This document shows positions 52,320 to 61,488 of a DNA stretch of 64,000 bases, piece after piece. The translations under genes were made by a program, and so were the position numbers. The notes beneath the pieces are model-generated. The model was not told the origin of the DNA, made no database searches, and saw nothing but the letters and a program-made list of their open reading frames with translations. Numbering within the stretch: the stretch's first letter is position 1; each line of letters starts with the position of its first letter. The stretch lies in contig NZ_JBEQCT010000007.1 in NCBI RefSeq assembly GCF_046054155.1, positions 124,001-188,000 of the forward strand, read 5' to 3'. Source of the DNA: Celerinatantimonas yamalensis (GTDB taxonomy: Bacteria; Pseudomonadota; Gammaproteobacteria; Enterobacterales; Celerinatantimonadaceae).

Positions 52320-53804
52320 ATGGCCAACTATTTTAATACGCTGACATTGCGTCAGAAATTAGCTCAATTAGGAAAATGTCGTTTTATGAACCGCAGCGAA
52401 TTTGCTGATGGTTGTAACCTCATTCGTGATTGGAAAATTGTCATTATTGGATGTGGCGCGCAAGGCTTAAACCAAGGTCTCAATATGCGCGATTCCGGCC
52501 TGAATATCTCGTATGCGCTGCGTCAAGAAGCGATTGCGCAAAAACGTAAATCATTTATTCAAGCCAGCGAAAACGGCTTTACTGTGGGCACCTATGAAGA
52601 ACTGATCCCAACGGCCGATATGGTGCTAAATCTAACCCCTGATAAACAGCACTCTGATGTGGTTGGCAAAGTCATGCCATTGATGAAAGAAGGGTCGGTT
52701 TTATCATACTCACACGGCTTTAATATTGTTGAAGAAGGGATGCAGATTCGTTCTGATATCACTGTTGTCATGGTCGCGCCGAAATGCCCAGGCACTGAAG
52801 TTCGCGAAGAATATAAACGCGGCTTTGGGGTTCCAACACTGATTGCGGTTCACCCTGAAAATGACCCGAATGGGAACGGCTTAGCCATCGCCAAAGCCTA
52901 TGCCAGTGCCACCGGTGGTGACCGCGCTGGGGTATTGGAGTCATCTTTTGTAGCTGAAGTAAAATCTGATTTGATGGGTGAGCAAACCATTTTATGTGGC
53001 GTCTTGCAGACCGGTTCTATCCTAGCTTATGACAAGCTGGTCGCCGAAGGGACCGACCCAGGTTATGCGGCAAAACTGATTCAATACGGTTGGGAAGTGG
53101 TCACCGAAGCACTCAAATATGGTGGCATCACGAATATGATGGACCGCTTATCAAATCCGGCTAAAGTGAAATGTTTTGATCTTTCAGAACGTTTTAAAAC
53201 GATTCTCACGCCACTTTTCCAAAAACATATGGATGACATTATTGAAGGCAACTTCTCATCTGGCATGATGGCTGATTGGGCCGCCGATGATAAAGACTTG
53301 CTGCGCTGGCGTGAAGAAACCGGTCAAAGCGGTTTTGAAAATGCACCTGAGAGTGATGCTGAGATTAGCGAGCAAGATTACTTTGATAAAGCGATGTTAT
53401 TGGTCGCATTTGTCAAAGCAGGGGTTGAACTGGCCTTTGACACCATGGTCTCATCTGGCATCATCGCGGAATCTGCCTATTATGAATCACTGCATGAAAC
53501 GCCGCTTATTGCTAACACCATTGCTCGTAAACGCCTGTATGAAATGAACGTAGTGATCTCAGACACAGCTGAATACGGTTGTTACTTGTTCTCTCACGCC
53601 GCAGTTCCGATGTTGCGGGAACTAGTTAATGAGCTCGATAGCAGCTACATCGGTGCAGATGTCAGTTGGCCAAACAACAGTGTTGATAATCAACGCTTAA
53701 TGGAAGTCAATAGTGCCGTGCGCAACCACCCTGTTGAAGTGGTTGGATATAAACTACGTAGCTACATGACCGATATGAAACGGATTGTAGCGCAAAGCTT
53801 GTAA
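52320..53804 (+). CDS. ilvC: Ketol-acid reductoisomerase, class II
   Basis: 494 residues, the long (class II) gammaproteobacterial form. N-terminal Rossmann: IVIIGCGAQGLNQGLNMRDSG; then DMVLNLTPDKQHSDV, VMVAPKCPGTEVREEYKRGFG, the metal ligands in KSDLMGEQTILCG, and two C-terminal knotted repeats (EAYYESLHE-type AYYESLHETPLIANTIAR). It isomerises and reduces acetolactate in Val/Ile synthesis with NADPH. The start is ATG 52320 (GGAGAGC upstream); a longer reading into the control region is wrong. Confidence 0.96.
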   Translation: MANYFNTLTLRQKLAQLGKCRFMNRSEFADGCNLIRDWKIVIIGCGAQGLNQGLNMRDSGLNISYALRQEAIAQKRKSFIQASENGFTVGTYEELIPTADMVLNLTPDKQHSDVVGKVMPLMKEGSVLSYSHGFNIVEEGMQIRSDITVVMVAPKCPGTEVREEYKRGFGVPTLIAVHPENDPNGNGLAIAKAYASATGGDRAGVLESSFVAEVKSDLMGEQTILCGVLQTGSILAYDKLVAEGTDPGYAAKLIQYGWEVVTEALKYGGITNMMDRLSNPAKVKCFDLSERFKTILTPLFQKHMDDIIEGNFSSGMMADWAADDKDLLRWREETGQSGFENAPESDAEISEQDYFDKAMLLVAFVKAGVELAFDTMVSSGIIAESAYYESLHETPLIANTIARKRLYEMNVVISDTAEYGCYLFSHAAVPMLRELVNELDSSYIGADVSWPNNSVDNQRLMEVNSAVRNHPVEVVGYKLRSYMTDMKRIVAQSL

Positions 53805-53821
53805 GCTTGAGCCGCCATCTA

Positions 53822-53855
53822 ATAAGGTCACCTGCTAGGGTGACCTTATATTTTC
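53822..53855 (+). terminator. ilvC terminator
   Basis: ATAAGGTCACC and GGTGACCTTAT form an 11-bp stem, followed by ATTTT. Confidence 0.9.
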
Positions 53856-54045
53856 GCGCATCGGCAATCTGTTCCGCCAATAAATAATAGTAAACCGCCC
53901 TTTTAAGAGTACGTTCCCCGACTGATAAATATCAGCCCCGAGCTCAACCAACCGCCCTCATCGCTAAATTGCTAGAGACATGAATTCACGCTATCGCTTT
54001 TAACCGCCGCTGGTATAATCGCATCTCAGATTTTTAGGGGGTTCT

Positions 54046-54840
54046 ATGTCATATCAGCAGCGTTTTGGTGGAATTGCACGGCTATACGGCACCAAAGCTT
54101 TAGATAAGTTTGCCAACAGCCATATCTGCGTGATCGGTATCGGCGGTGTGGGCTCATGGGCCGCTGAAGCGCTGGCCCGCAGTGGTATCGGACAAATCAC
54201 CCTGATTGATTTAGATGATATATGCGTCACCAATACCAACCGCCAGTCGCACACGCTTGCATCAACTATCGGTCAAGCAAAAACGGAGGTAATTAAGGCG
54301 CGCATCATGGATATCAACCCCGAAGCGAACTGTCATATTATCGATGATTTCATCACCGCAGATAACCTCAGTGAGTACATCGATGCACGCTTTGACTATG
54401 TCATTGATGCTATCGACAGCGTGAAAGCAAAAACAGCTTTAATTGCCTACTGTAAACGGCAAAAGATTAAGATCATCAGTGTCGGTGGTGCAGGCGGACA
54501 AATTGATCCCACCCAGATACAAGTTGCCGATTTAGCCAAAACGATTCAAGATCCGCTGGCTTCAAAGGTGCGCAGCGAGCTGCGTCGAAGTTATAATTTT
54601 AGTAAAAACCCCAAACGAAAATTTGGCGTGGAGTGCGTATTTTCCAGCGAGCAGTTGATCTATCCAGATGGTAATGGCGAAGTGTGCGCCGCAAAACAAA
54701 CCGATGGCAGTATGCGTATGGACTGCTCTGGGGGGTTTGGCGCCGCCACGCATGTCACGGCAAGCTTTGGTCTGATAGCCGCCGGCCAAGTGTTGAAAAA
54801 GCTCGCGCTTCAAACCAATCAATCACCATCAGATGATTAA
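54046..54840 (+). CDS. tcdA: tRNA threonylcarbamoyladenosine dehydratase
   Basis: 264 residues of the E1-like ThiF superfamily: ICVIGIGGVGSWAAEALARSG (ATP site), LIDLDDICVTNTNRQ, VIDAIDSVKAKTALI, SVGGAGGQIDPTQIQVADLAKT, RKFGVECVFSSE. It cyclises t6A37 in tRNA to ct6A. Ribosome site AGGGGG. Single gene. Confidence 0.95.
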   Translation: MSYQQRFGGIARLYGTKALDKFANSHICVIGIGGVGSWAAEALARSGIGQITLIDLDDICVTNTNRQSHTLASTIGQAKTEVIKARIMDINPEANCHIIDDFITADNLSEYIDARFDYVIDAIDSVKAKTALIAYCKRQKIKIISVGGAGGQIDPTQIQVADLAKTIQDPLASKVRSELRRSYNFSKNPKRKFGVECVFSSEQLIYPDGNGEVCAAKQTDGSMRMDCSGGFGAATHVTASFGLIAAGQVLKKLALQTNQSPSDD

Positions 54841-54886
54841 TTTTCGACAATCATGGCGCATTACAGCGCCATGACAAGAGATGGCT

Positions 54887-55453
54887 TTAAGCGAACGTGA
54901 AACCATCCGATCGCACAACTTGAGCGATACGTGGAAAAATTACATCGATGGCCATTTGATGTTGCTCAACTGTAAATGCACTACAGGCATCCTCAACCAC
55001 CACCATGTTGTAGTTCAGCTCCCAACCATGACGAACCGTTGATTCAACGCCCATGTTGGTAGCAATACCACCCATCACAATTGTTTCAATACCGCGGCGG
55101 CGCAGCTCAAGATCCAAACCCGTTCCAGTAAACGCGCCCCACTGATGTTTAGTCACCCGTAGATCGCCCTCTTGCGCAAGCCCTGGGGTTAAATCCATCC
55201 ACCCTGCGGGTAATCCGCCTTCGGGGCGCTGACTGGGTTGATCCACGGCGCCTTTAGGGGTATTGGCATAGCAGGCATCCCAGCCGACATTGACTAAAAC
55301 CACAGAGGCCCCAACTTGGCGAAACTGTTCTGCTAACACTTTTCCCTTTGCTACAACGACATCACTACGGTAAGGCGCAAAGTTATTCGCGATGATCCCC
55401 TCTTGAAGGTCAATTAACACTAGAGCGGTTTTTTTTGAATCGAACGCTAACAT
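54887..55453 (-). CDS. yecD: Isochorismatase-like protein YecD, catalytic Cys replaced
   Basis: 188 residues, the same length and pattern as E. coli YecD. The family fold is clear: ALVLIDLQEGII with Asp15, RVTKHQWGAF with Lys102, and IVMGGIATNMGVEST. The third member of the D-K-C triad, the nucleophilic Cys, is Gly135 here (family TN.CVEST), as it is in YecD. So it is unlikely to be a standard cysteine hydrolase; an isochorismatase-like or other role is open. Ribosome site AAGGAAG. Confidence 0.88.
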   Translation of the reverse strand: MLAFDSKKTALVLIDLQEGIIANNFAPYRSDVVVAKGKVLAEQFRQVGASVVLVNVGWDACYANTPKGAVDQPSQRPEGGLPAGWMDLTPGLAQEGDLRVTKHQWGAFTGTGLDLELRRRGIETIVMGGIATNMGVESTVRHGWELNYNMVVVEDACSAFTVEQHQMAIDVIFPRIAQVVRSDGFTFA

Positions 55454-55672
55454 ATAGTCTTCCTTTCAGTCTTTTAACAATACACCTTTTGTTCGTGCTC
55501 GCCAGCGGCAGCAAATTGCTCAACAAACAGGCTAAGTCAATTGCATGCTACAACATTTAATATCAAATGAGAATCCAATAAAAGGCGTCGAGCAATGTGC
55601 AGATAAAGCCTGATGTATCAACCATGCAGTGATAAGAGTATGATATAGACAACGTTATTGAACGAGCCACTT

Positions 55673-55978
55673 ATGCCTGCTATCCCCATTCAACCAATCG
55701 ACACCAACGAGATCACCTGTGCTAATTGTCAAGCTTGCTGCTGTCGACTCGAGGTCAGAATTTTTACTGACACGGGTGTACCCGATCGATTTTTGAATAC
55801 CGATGAATGGGGCGGTGAAACCATGCGGCGGTCAGACGATGGTTGGTGCGCGGCGCTTGACAGAGACACGCTGCGCTGCAGTATCTATGAAAATCGGCCA
55901 TTAATTTGCCGCGAATTCGAAATGGGCTCCCCAGAGTGCCAACTGGAGCGCGCAGAAAGCATGTCGCTGTGCAGTTAA
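55673..55978 (+). CDS. YkgJ-family cysteine-cluster protein
   Basis: 101 residues with the CxxC...C cluster of the UPF0153/YkgJ family: ITCANCQACCCRLEVRIF, then RCSIYENRPLICREFEMGSPEC. The Cys pattern suggests a zinc or iron-sulphur site; the function is unknown. ATG 55673 preferred; a TTG five codons earlier is possible. Confidence 0.85.
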   Translation: MPAIPIQPIDTNEITCANCQACCCRLEVRIFTDTGVPDRFLNTDEWGGETMRRSDDGWCAALDRDTLRCSIYENRPLICREFEMGSPECQLERAESMSLCS

Positions 55979-56103
55979 TCGCATCACTCAAAGTCCTTTC
56001 ATTATTTGAGCCCAAGGATCCCTCAATTAATAACGGGTCGCTTTTATCTGACAAGGTCAACTTTTGATCAAAATAAATAAAATAAAGCTAGCTATCCATC
56101 TGT

Positions 56104-56120
56104 GATTGCTATAGCATTAC
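56104..56120 (+). promoter_or_regulatory. csp promoter, copy 1 (extended -10)
   Basis: GATTGCTATAGC gives an extended -10 (TGnTATAGC type) at 56107-56115, close to the left edge of the duplicated block. Initiation near 56121 would give a leader of about 150 bases, the length typical of cspA-type mRNAs. The equivalent in copy 2 reads TTGTTATAGC. Confidence 0.5.
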
Positions 56121-56270
56121 TACCAGCTAGAAAGAAGTCTCTAATTTAAATGCTACATTTCGTTGTTTTATTCGTAACACGTCGACCTGAAGTTTCTAAG
56201 TTCCAGCTTATTTTTTGCGAATCATGCCTCTGGAAGGCAAATCTTAAATTTAATTAATCAGGTAGATAAT

Positions 56271-56480
56271 ATGTCTAATACAGTGAAAGGTACAGTTAAG
56301 TGGTTTAACGAGTCTAAAGGCTTTGGTTTTATTGAACAGCCTAATGGTCCTGACGTTTTTGCACATTTCAGTGCAATTGCAAGCACCGGCTTCAAAACTT
56401 TAGCTGAAGGTCAACAGGTTGAATTTACTGTGACTAACGGTCAGAAAGGCCCACAAGCTGAAAACATCGTTGCTATTTAA
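56271..56480 (+). CDS. Cold-shock protein CspA family, copy 1
   Basis: 69 residues, one cold-shock domain with both RNA-binding motifs: RNP1 KGFGFIEQ and RNP2 DVFAHFSAI. It is preceded by a long leader with AGGTAGATAAT as ribosome site and followed by a strong terminator. The protein is identical to the copy at 61221. CspA-type proteins melt RNA structure in the cold or after nutrient shift. Confidence 0.96.
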   Translation: MSNTVKGTVKWFNESKGFGFIEQPNGPDVFAHFSAIASTGFKTLAEGQQVEFTVTNGQKGPQAENIVAI

Positions 56481-56505
56481 TTAGCTAATCGATTGTTTTA
56501 AAGAG

Positions 56506-56535
56506 AGGCAAATCTTTATAGATTTGCCTTTTTTA
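56506..56535 (+). terminator. csp terminator, copy 1
   Basis: AGGCAAATC / GATTTGCCT with a six-base loop and a T6 run. The left arm sequence AGGCAAATC also occurs in the mRNA leader at 56235-56243. Confidence 0.9.
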
Positions 56536-56538
56536 TTT

Positions 56539-56866
56539 CAAGTTTTATCCGCAGCACTGATGGGTCTCTGCCTATCCTTCCAGTAATTAGTCAAATATAT
56601 CATGTCTTATCCCAAATTAGTTTTGCATGAGCATGCATATAGCGCTGGACATCTCATCATCAACACGTTCACTTTTAGCTTAAAATTGCAATTGACCCAC
56701 ACAAAAATACGACTACCTTTGAAGTTAGTCGCTAATCATTCCAATAGAATTGCTAGTTGTTCATCATTCAACGTATGAAAAATAAAGAGTCAGGTAGATC
56801 GTAAGTTGAGTTAAATAGTGATATTTTTGTATTGCTATCATCTTTTTTTGTCAGGAGAAGGGTTAA
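56539..56866. other. Control region of the luxM/luxN-like operon
   Basis: About 330 AT-rich bases after the csp terminator. A CGACTA ... TTAGTCG dyad occurs near 56710-56732, and TGCATGAGCATGCA near 56627-56642. No gene is seen. The ribosome site CAGGAGAAGGG before luxM is strong. Confidence 0.4.
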
Positions 56867-58021
56867 ATGTATAACCCAACATGGGTTGATCAACCATCAA
56901 CGATTGAACAACTATTTGAAAGCCTTGAAGAAAAATTTAACAACAATACAACTATAACTGGATTTAAACAGTTGGTGGAAATAAGAAAACAAGACTTAAC
57001 CAAATGTTTTCCTAATTTAGTCAATGGTAACCTTGCCCATCTATTCGAACATCCGCAAGTGATTGAACATATTCAACAGAACTCACTGTATGAATTGACT
57101 GAAGATTGGCATTGGCTCGAAAAAAAGGCCATAAAACACTTTGGCAATATCTTAGCCTGTTGGGCACATTATGAGAAATTTTCTTTATTAAAAGATAGCC
57201 AAAATAGTTTTCCTCTTTTACAGCGCAATAATCTACCGATTGACGAATATCAATATCAATCTGAGATTGTTGACAGGATAGAATTAGACTCTAGAGTATT
57301 TTATACACTCCATTGCCCTCAGGCACTTTCTCTCGTAAATGCTATAAAACTCATCAACATCGACTTGTTTATCATTGAAAAAAAATGGTATGAGATGCTT
57401 TTTTTAATCGAATTATCTCAGCAAGGAAGCCATTTCCTGCTATATCACACGAATAAGATAGGTCAACGAATTATTGTTTCATCAGCGTTAATTCAACATT
57501 GGCATGAAAGATCTAACTGGCTTAGTTTTGATCCTTTCTTTTGTGACAATCGGTGGCAGACATGTTTCTCAACCAAACTAACTCCATATCTTTACAACAC
57601 CGGAGTTTTCTATAAAAAAATATTAGAAGTCAAAAATGACTTAACCTTTTTCCACCTTATAAAAGATAAAGAATCCATATGTGAAGTCTTAAGACTGACT
57701 ACCAGTGGTTCTACAAATTTTCGATTTTTTATATTGTTTTTGTGCCAAAAAAACATTATGCAAGAATTATATACCTATGGTAAAAAATTAGCCTGCACCA
57801 TTATTGAACAGCCATTGATGCTTAATCTATACAAATCATTCGAGGACGTCTGTTACATCAATAAAAGCAGCCTTAATATTAACAACAACAAATCAGCAAC
57901 TTACAAAGGTTTTTGGTTAATAACGACCTTGCATAATAATCTTCAGGAATGTGATTACAAAGAATATAAAAACTTAATTAAACGAAAAAACTCTTGGTGC
58001 CAAAATGATTGTTTTAGCTAA
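56867..58021 (+). CDS. luxM: Acyl-homoserine-lactone synthase, LuxM/AinS family
   Basis: 384 residues, the length of LuxM/AinS/VanM synthases, which make acyl-homoserine lactones from SAM and acyl-ACP or acyl-CoA and are unrelated to LuxI. Features I associate with this family are EDWHWLEKKAIKHFGNI, IEKKWYEMLFLIELSQQGSH, SSALIQHWHERSNWLSFDPF, RWQTCFSTKL, VFYKKILEVKND and EVLRLTTSGSTNFRFFILFL. The strongest support is the gene that overlaps it by 17 bases, an unmistakable LuxN homologue. Base composition is AT-rich. The acyl chain made cannot be read from sequence. Confidence 0.82.
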   Translation: MYNPTWVDQPSTIEQLFESLEEKFNNNTTITGFKQLVEIRKQDLTKCFPNLVNGNLAHLFEHPQVIEHIQQNSLYELTEDWHWLEKKAIKHFGNILACWAHYEKFSLLKDSQNSFPLLQRNNLPIDEYQYQSEIVDRIELDSRVFYTLHCPQALSLVNAIKLINIDLFIIEKKWYEMLFLIELSQQGSHFLLYHTNKIGQRIIVSSALIQHWHERSNWLSFDPFFCDNRWQTCFSTKLTPYLYNTGVFYKKILEVKNDLTFFHLIKDKESICEVLRLTTSGSTNFRFFILFLCQKNIMQELYTYGKKLACTIIEQPLMLNLYKSFEDVCYINKSSLNINNNKSATYKGFWLITTLHNNLQECDYKEYKNLIKRKNSWCQNDCFS

Positions 58022-60494
58022 AAACATATTACAAGCTATTTTATATCCCAAAGCATTGTTATTGATTGGGGTATCGTTATTAATTTTAATATGGCTAATT
58101 TATTTTTCAAGATGTGTTTTAAAACAAAATTGGCATGCTCTCAAAACATTATATACACCGTATATTTCATACATTATATTTATAATATTTTGGATTTTAT
58201 CAAATGCCTACTTTCATACAAATTTATTAGTTTGGAATGGCAACAACGCGGCTGTTTATATGGCAAAAGCTGCTAATTTATTCTCTTATTCCTCTTTTAC
58301 TTTGGCCTTTTTATTTTCATGCCGACTGACATCAAAAAGACCATCTCGACATATAAAAATTTGGCAAAAATCACTTATAACAATCGCAACAGGTTATGTT
58401 TTCTATATCAATCTAATGCCAAACATAACAGTAACTAATGTCGTCATCAATGGCCCCAGTGATTTTAGCATCAACTTTGGGAATCAAACGACTTTATTTT
58501 TTACTATCTTATTTTTATTTACATCCCTAACGTTGTATAATTTTATGACGCTCAGAAAAGAGAATAATAAGGTTAAAAAAATAAAATCAGACTACATGAT
58601 AGTCGGCATTACCACCTTTATGCTATCAACCATAACATTTCATATTATCTTTCCTATCTTTTTAAATAACTTTGATTACACATGGTTACCGCCAGCTTTT
58701 TCATCTGTAGAATTAATATGCTTTGGCTATGCGATCACATGCAATAGATTTTATAGCTGGAAATATATCCTATTTATTGCTATTCGATTTTCTGTGACAG
58801 CTATTGTCTACACAGTTCCAATCTATCTATTGAGATATATTGTCAGTGATAGTATGTATCTATTAACAGCACTCGCATATTCTTTTTTATATGGAAAATA
58901 CTGGAACAATATAACAACTTATATCGGTCAATATATTCATCTCTTCGTTACTGGCGATAAAGAAACAACCATTGAAAAAATTTCAGCATTGTCGAATGAC
59001 TTTAAACAATCATCTGATAATGCAATAAAAAAACTTTCAAAGCTATTAAATATGGATGACAATAAAGAAGTTATCATTATCGATATTAGCAATAACAATA
59101 ACTACACTAATTATTTATCTAAACATGATGCAGCATTATTGCTAGATGAAATCACATATCACTACAACAACACCTCTGACAAGCTATTGAATAGAATAAA
59201 AGAACAAATGAATGAAAACCAAGCAGCAATGGTTCTACCTCTCTATGACGATCACCATTCTATTTCTCATCTATTAATAGCACCACAGAAAAAAAATGAT
59301 GCAATATACCCTCATGAAGAAATATCCGCCATACAAACGCTTCTAAAAGAAGTACAAGGCTATATTCAAAATGAATATAAGGTTAAACAATCTCAGGCAC
59401 TAGCTAAATCTATTGCCCATGAAATACGAAATCCACTTGCTCAAATTCAACTTCACATCGAAAAAATCGATAATCAACTCATTTGCTATGGCGCCACAAC
59501 AGAGTTAAGAAAAGAAGTACAATACTGCAAAGAAGCTTTAGAGCATGGTAATCAACTTGTCGAGATAATGTTGCATGATATAGCCCAACCAGATAAAACA
59601 AAAACATCTCTACAGCAATATTTTGTTAGCCAACTCATTAAAAGTACTTTAAAACGATATGCGGGTGACTTTTCTACATTAAATAAAATACAGTTTATTT
59701 CACAATATGATTTTAAAATTAATGTTAATATCACAATGTTCGAATTCGTACTATTTAATTTATTAAAAAATGCTATCTATTATTTTGATGAATATGCAAA
59801 TAGTACAATTACAATTTCTCTTGAACAGTTCGGCGACTACAATCTCGTTCATTTCACTGACTATGGCCCTGGCATTGAACCTCAAATCCAACAACGTATA
59901 TTTGATAACTTCTTCACCTATCAAAAACGTGGTGGAACAGGATTAGGACTCAGTTACTGCCAGCGGGTGATGAAACTGTTTGGCGGCAAAATCCAATGCC
60001 ATTCTGTATATGGAGAATTCACAACGTTCTCATTGTGGTTCCCCGTTATCACCGCAGATTTCAATATCCCTTCTACTATTCCACCGATGCCCAATTTGCC
60101 AACCTATAAAGCACTTGTCACTGACGATCAAAAATCACAACGACTGTTGATGCGCTTATATCTTGAGCAATTAGGACTGAGTGTTGTCGAAGCTCATAAC
60201 GGACAGCAAGCCATTGAGGCTGTTCAAAAACATGAATTCGATATTGTATTTATGGACATCCAGATGCCTGTATTGAATGGGCTGGATGCCTGCTTACAGA
60301 TAAAAAGAAACCACCCAGAACTACCTGTTATTGCACTGTCTGGAGAATCTAATACCAATGAAGTGGATCAGATCAATCAATTGATGGATGATCGTTTGCT
60401 CAAGCCCGTTAATAAGCAGGTGTTACAACAGGCAATCACTAAGTGGTTGGCTACTGACTCGCTGACTCTACACACCAAGGCTGGAGCTCACTAA
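58005..60494 (+). CDS. luxN: LuxN/AinR-type hybrid sensor histidine kinase
   Basis: 829 residues matching Vibrio LuxN (849) end to end. Residues 1-290 contain about nine helices, with the autoinducer-binding region (IIFWILSNAYFHTNLL, AKAANLFSYSSF, NLMPNITVTNVVINGPSDF, DYTWLPPAFSSVE). The kinase core has the phospho-acceptor His472 in SIAHEIRNPLAQIQLHIEKI, N-box LFNLLKNAIYYFDEYANS, G-boxes DYGPGIEPQIQQRIFDNFF and GGTGLGLSYCQRVMKLFGG. The receiver has Asp751 in DIVFMDIQMPVLNG and the Lys in LLKPVNK. It would phosphorylate or dephosphorylate a LuxU-type phosphotransferase according to autoinducer level. It overlaps luxM by 17 bases (translational coupling). Confidence 0.95.
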   Translation: MIVLAKNILQAILYPKALLLIGVSLLILIWLIYFSRCVLKQNWHALKTLYTPYISYIIFIIFWILSNAYFHTNLLVWNGNNAAVYMAKAANLFSYSSFTLAFLFSCRLTSKRPSRHIKIWQKSLITIATGYVFYINLMPNITVTNVVINGPSDFSINFGNQTTLFFTILFLFTSLTLYNFMTLRKENNKVKKIKSDYMIVGITTFMLSTITFHIIFPIFLNNFDYTWLPPAFSSVELICFGYAITCNRFYSWKYILFIAIRFSVTAIVYTVPIYLLRYIVSDSMYLLTALAYSFLYGKYWNNITTYIGQYIHLFVTGDKETTIEKISALSNDFKQSSDNAIKKLSKLLNMDDNKEVIIIDISNNNNYTNYLSKHDAALLLDEITYHYNNTSDKLLNRIKEQMNENQAAMVLPLYDDHHSISHLLIAPQKKNDAIYPHEEISAIQTLLKEVQGYIQNEYKVKQSQALAKSIAHEIRNPLAQIQLHIEKIDNQLICYGATTELRKEVQYCKEALEHGNQLVEIMLHDIAQPDKTKTSLQQYFVSQLIKSTLKRYAGDFSTLNKIQFISQYDFKINVNITMFEFVLFNLLKNAIYYFDEYANSTITISLEQFGDYNLVHFTDYGPGIEPQIQQRIFDNFFTYQKRGGTGLGLSYCQRVMKLFGGKIQCHSVYGEFTTFSLWFPVITADFNIPSTIPPMPNLPTYKALVTDDQKSQRLLMRLYLEQLGLSVVEAHNGQQAIEAVQKHEFDIVFMDIQMPVLNGLDACLQIKRNHPELPVIALSGESNTNEVDQINQLMDDRLLKPVNKQVLQQAITKWLATDSLTLHTKAGAH

Positions 60495-61030
60495 ACTAAA
60501 AAATGAGCAACGAGTGAAAACACCCGTCAGCTAAATAAATATCACGAATGCCTTGAAAAACCTGAGAGCTAGTCACTCTTGGTTTGTCTGTTAATGAGCA
60601 CAAATAGGGTTTGTTACTGATTTAACAAAGTGTGCTCCCTTCCCTCTGCAAGCTAATTGCATAATGACTTGGCAACTCGACTACCAGTCAATTTATGTGA
60701 TGGCGCCACTAATGTGAGTGTTCACCGCATAGAAACACCAATAAATAGTAATGGCTTGAGATAAAAAGGAAGTCGTTTTCTTATTCATATCTTGCAATAG
60801 TCAACTATTATTGCGCCTAGAAGCGAGCCTTATCCATAACAAAATACAAATAAACTCAATAAAATCAATTATTATCAGTAGGTTATAGGAGATTAAATCA
60901 CCGTTTTTAAGCCACAACCGTCGTCAAATATTTAGAAATGATACATAACTGTATAGGTTATCTTCTTTTTGTCACATTCAAACGACAGTGTGCTCAATTG
61001 TAAATAATCAGATTTTCTCAAAATATCTAA
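60495..61030. other. Intergenic after the luxN-like gene
   Basis: About 535 AT-rich bases with no coding frame I trust. I looked for a Qrr-type sRNA pattern and did not find one. No clear terminator follows luxN. Confidence 0.4.
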
Positions 61031-61220
61031 AATAGAGCTAGCTATCCGTCTGTGATTGTTATAGCATTACTACCAGCTAGAAAGAAGTCTCTAATTTAAA
61101 TGCTACATTTCGTTGTTTTATTCGTAACACGTCGACCTGAAGTTTCTAAGTTCCAGCTTATTTTTTGCGAATCATGCCTCTGGAAGGCAAATCTTAAATT
61201 TAATTAATCAGGTAGATAAT

Positions 61221-61430
61221 ATGTCTAATACAGTGAAAGGTACAGTTAAGTGGTTTAACGAGTCTAAAGGCTTTGGTTTTATTGAACAGCCTAATGGTCC
61301 TGACGTCTTTGCACATTTCAGTGCAATTGCAAGCACCGGCTTCAAAACTTTAGCTGAAGGTCAACAGGTTGAATTTACTGTGACTAACGGTCAGAAAGGC
61401 CCACAAGCTGAAAACATCGTTGCTATTTAA
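61221..61430 (+). CDS. Cold-shock protein CspA family, copy 2
   Basis: The 69-residue product is identical to copy 1; the single base change in the CDS (T to C within the Val codon of DVFAHF) is silent. Same leader, ribosome site and terminator. Confidence 0.96.
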   Translation: MSNTVKGTVKWFNESKGFGFIEQPNGPDVFAHFSAIASTGFKTLAEGQQVEFTVTNGQKGPQAENIVAI

Positions 61431-61455
61431 TTAGCTAATCGATTGTTTTAAAGAG

Positions 61456-61485
61456 AGGCAAATCTTCATAGATTTGCCTTTTTTG
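61456..61485 (+). terminator. csp terminator, copy 2
   Basis: AGGCAAATC / GATTTGCCT with loop TTCATA and a T-run; one loop base differs from copy 1. Confidence 0.9.
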
Positions 61486-61488
61486 TTT

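Larger units (their letters stand above)
56081..56538 (+). repeat. Cold-shock gene cassette, copy 1 of a direct duplication
   Basis: This 458-base segment is repeated at 61031-61488, exactly 4950 bases on, with about seven base differences (one inside the CDS). It contains an entire transcription unit: promoter, leader, csp CDS and terminator. The sequences outside 56081-56538 are unrelated between copies. Confidence 0.97.
61031..61488 (+). repeat. Cold-shock gene cassette, copy 2 of a direct duplication
   Basis: Matches 56081-56538 in the same orientation with about seven base differences. Both copies keep a full set of signals, so both should be expressed. Confidence 0.97.

Noticed and set aside
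60495..61030. Possible Qrr-type sRNA near luxN
   Set aside because: I looked for the conserved Qrr core and a sigma-54 promoter and saw neither.
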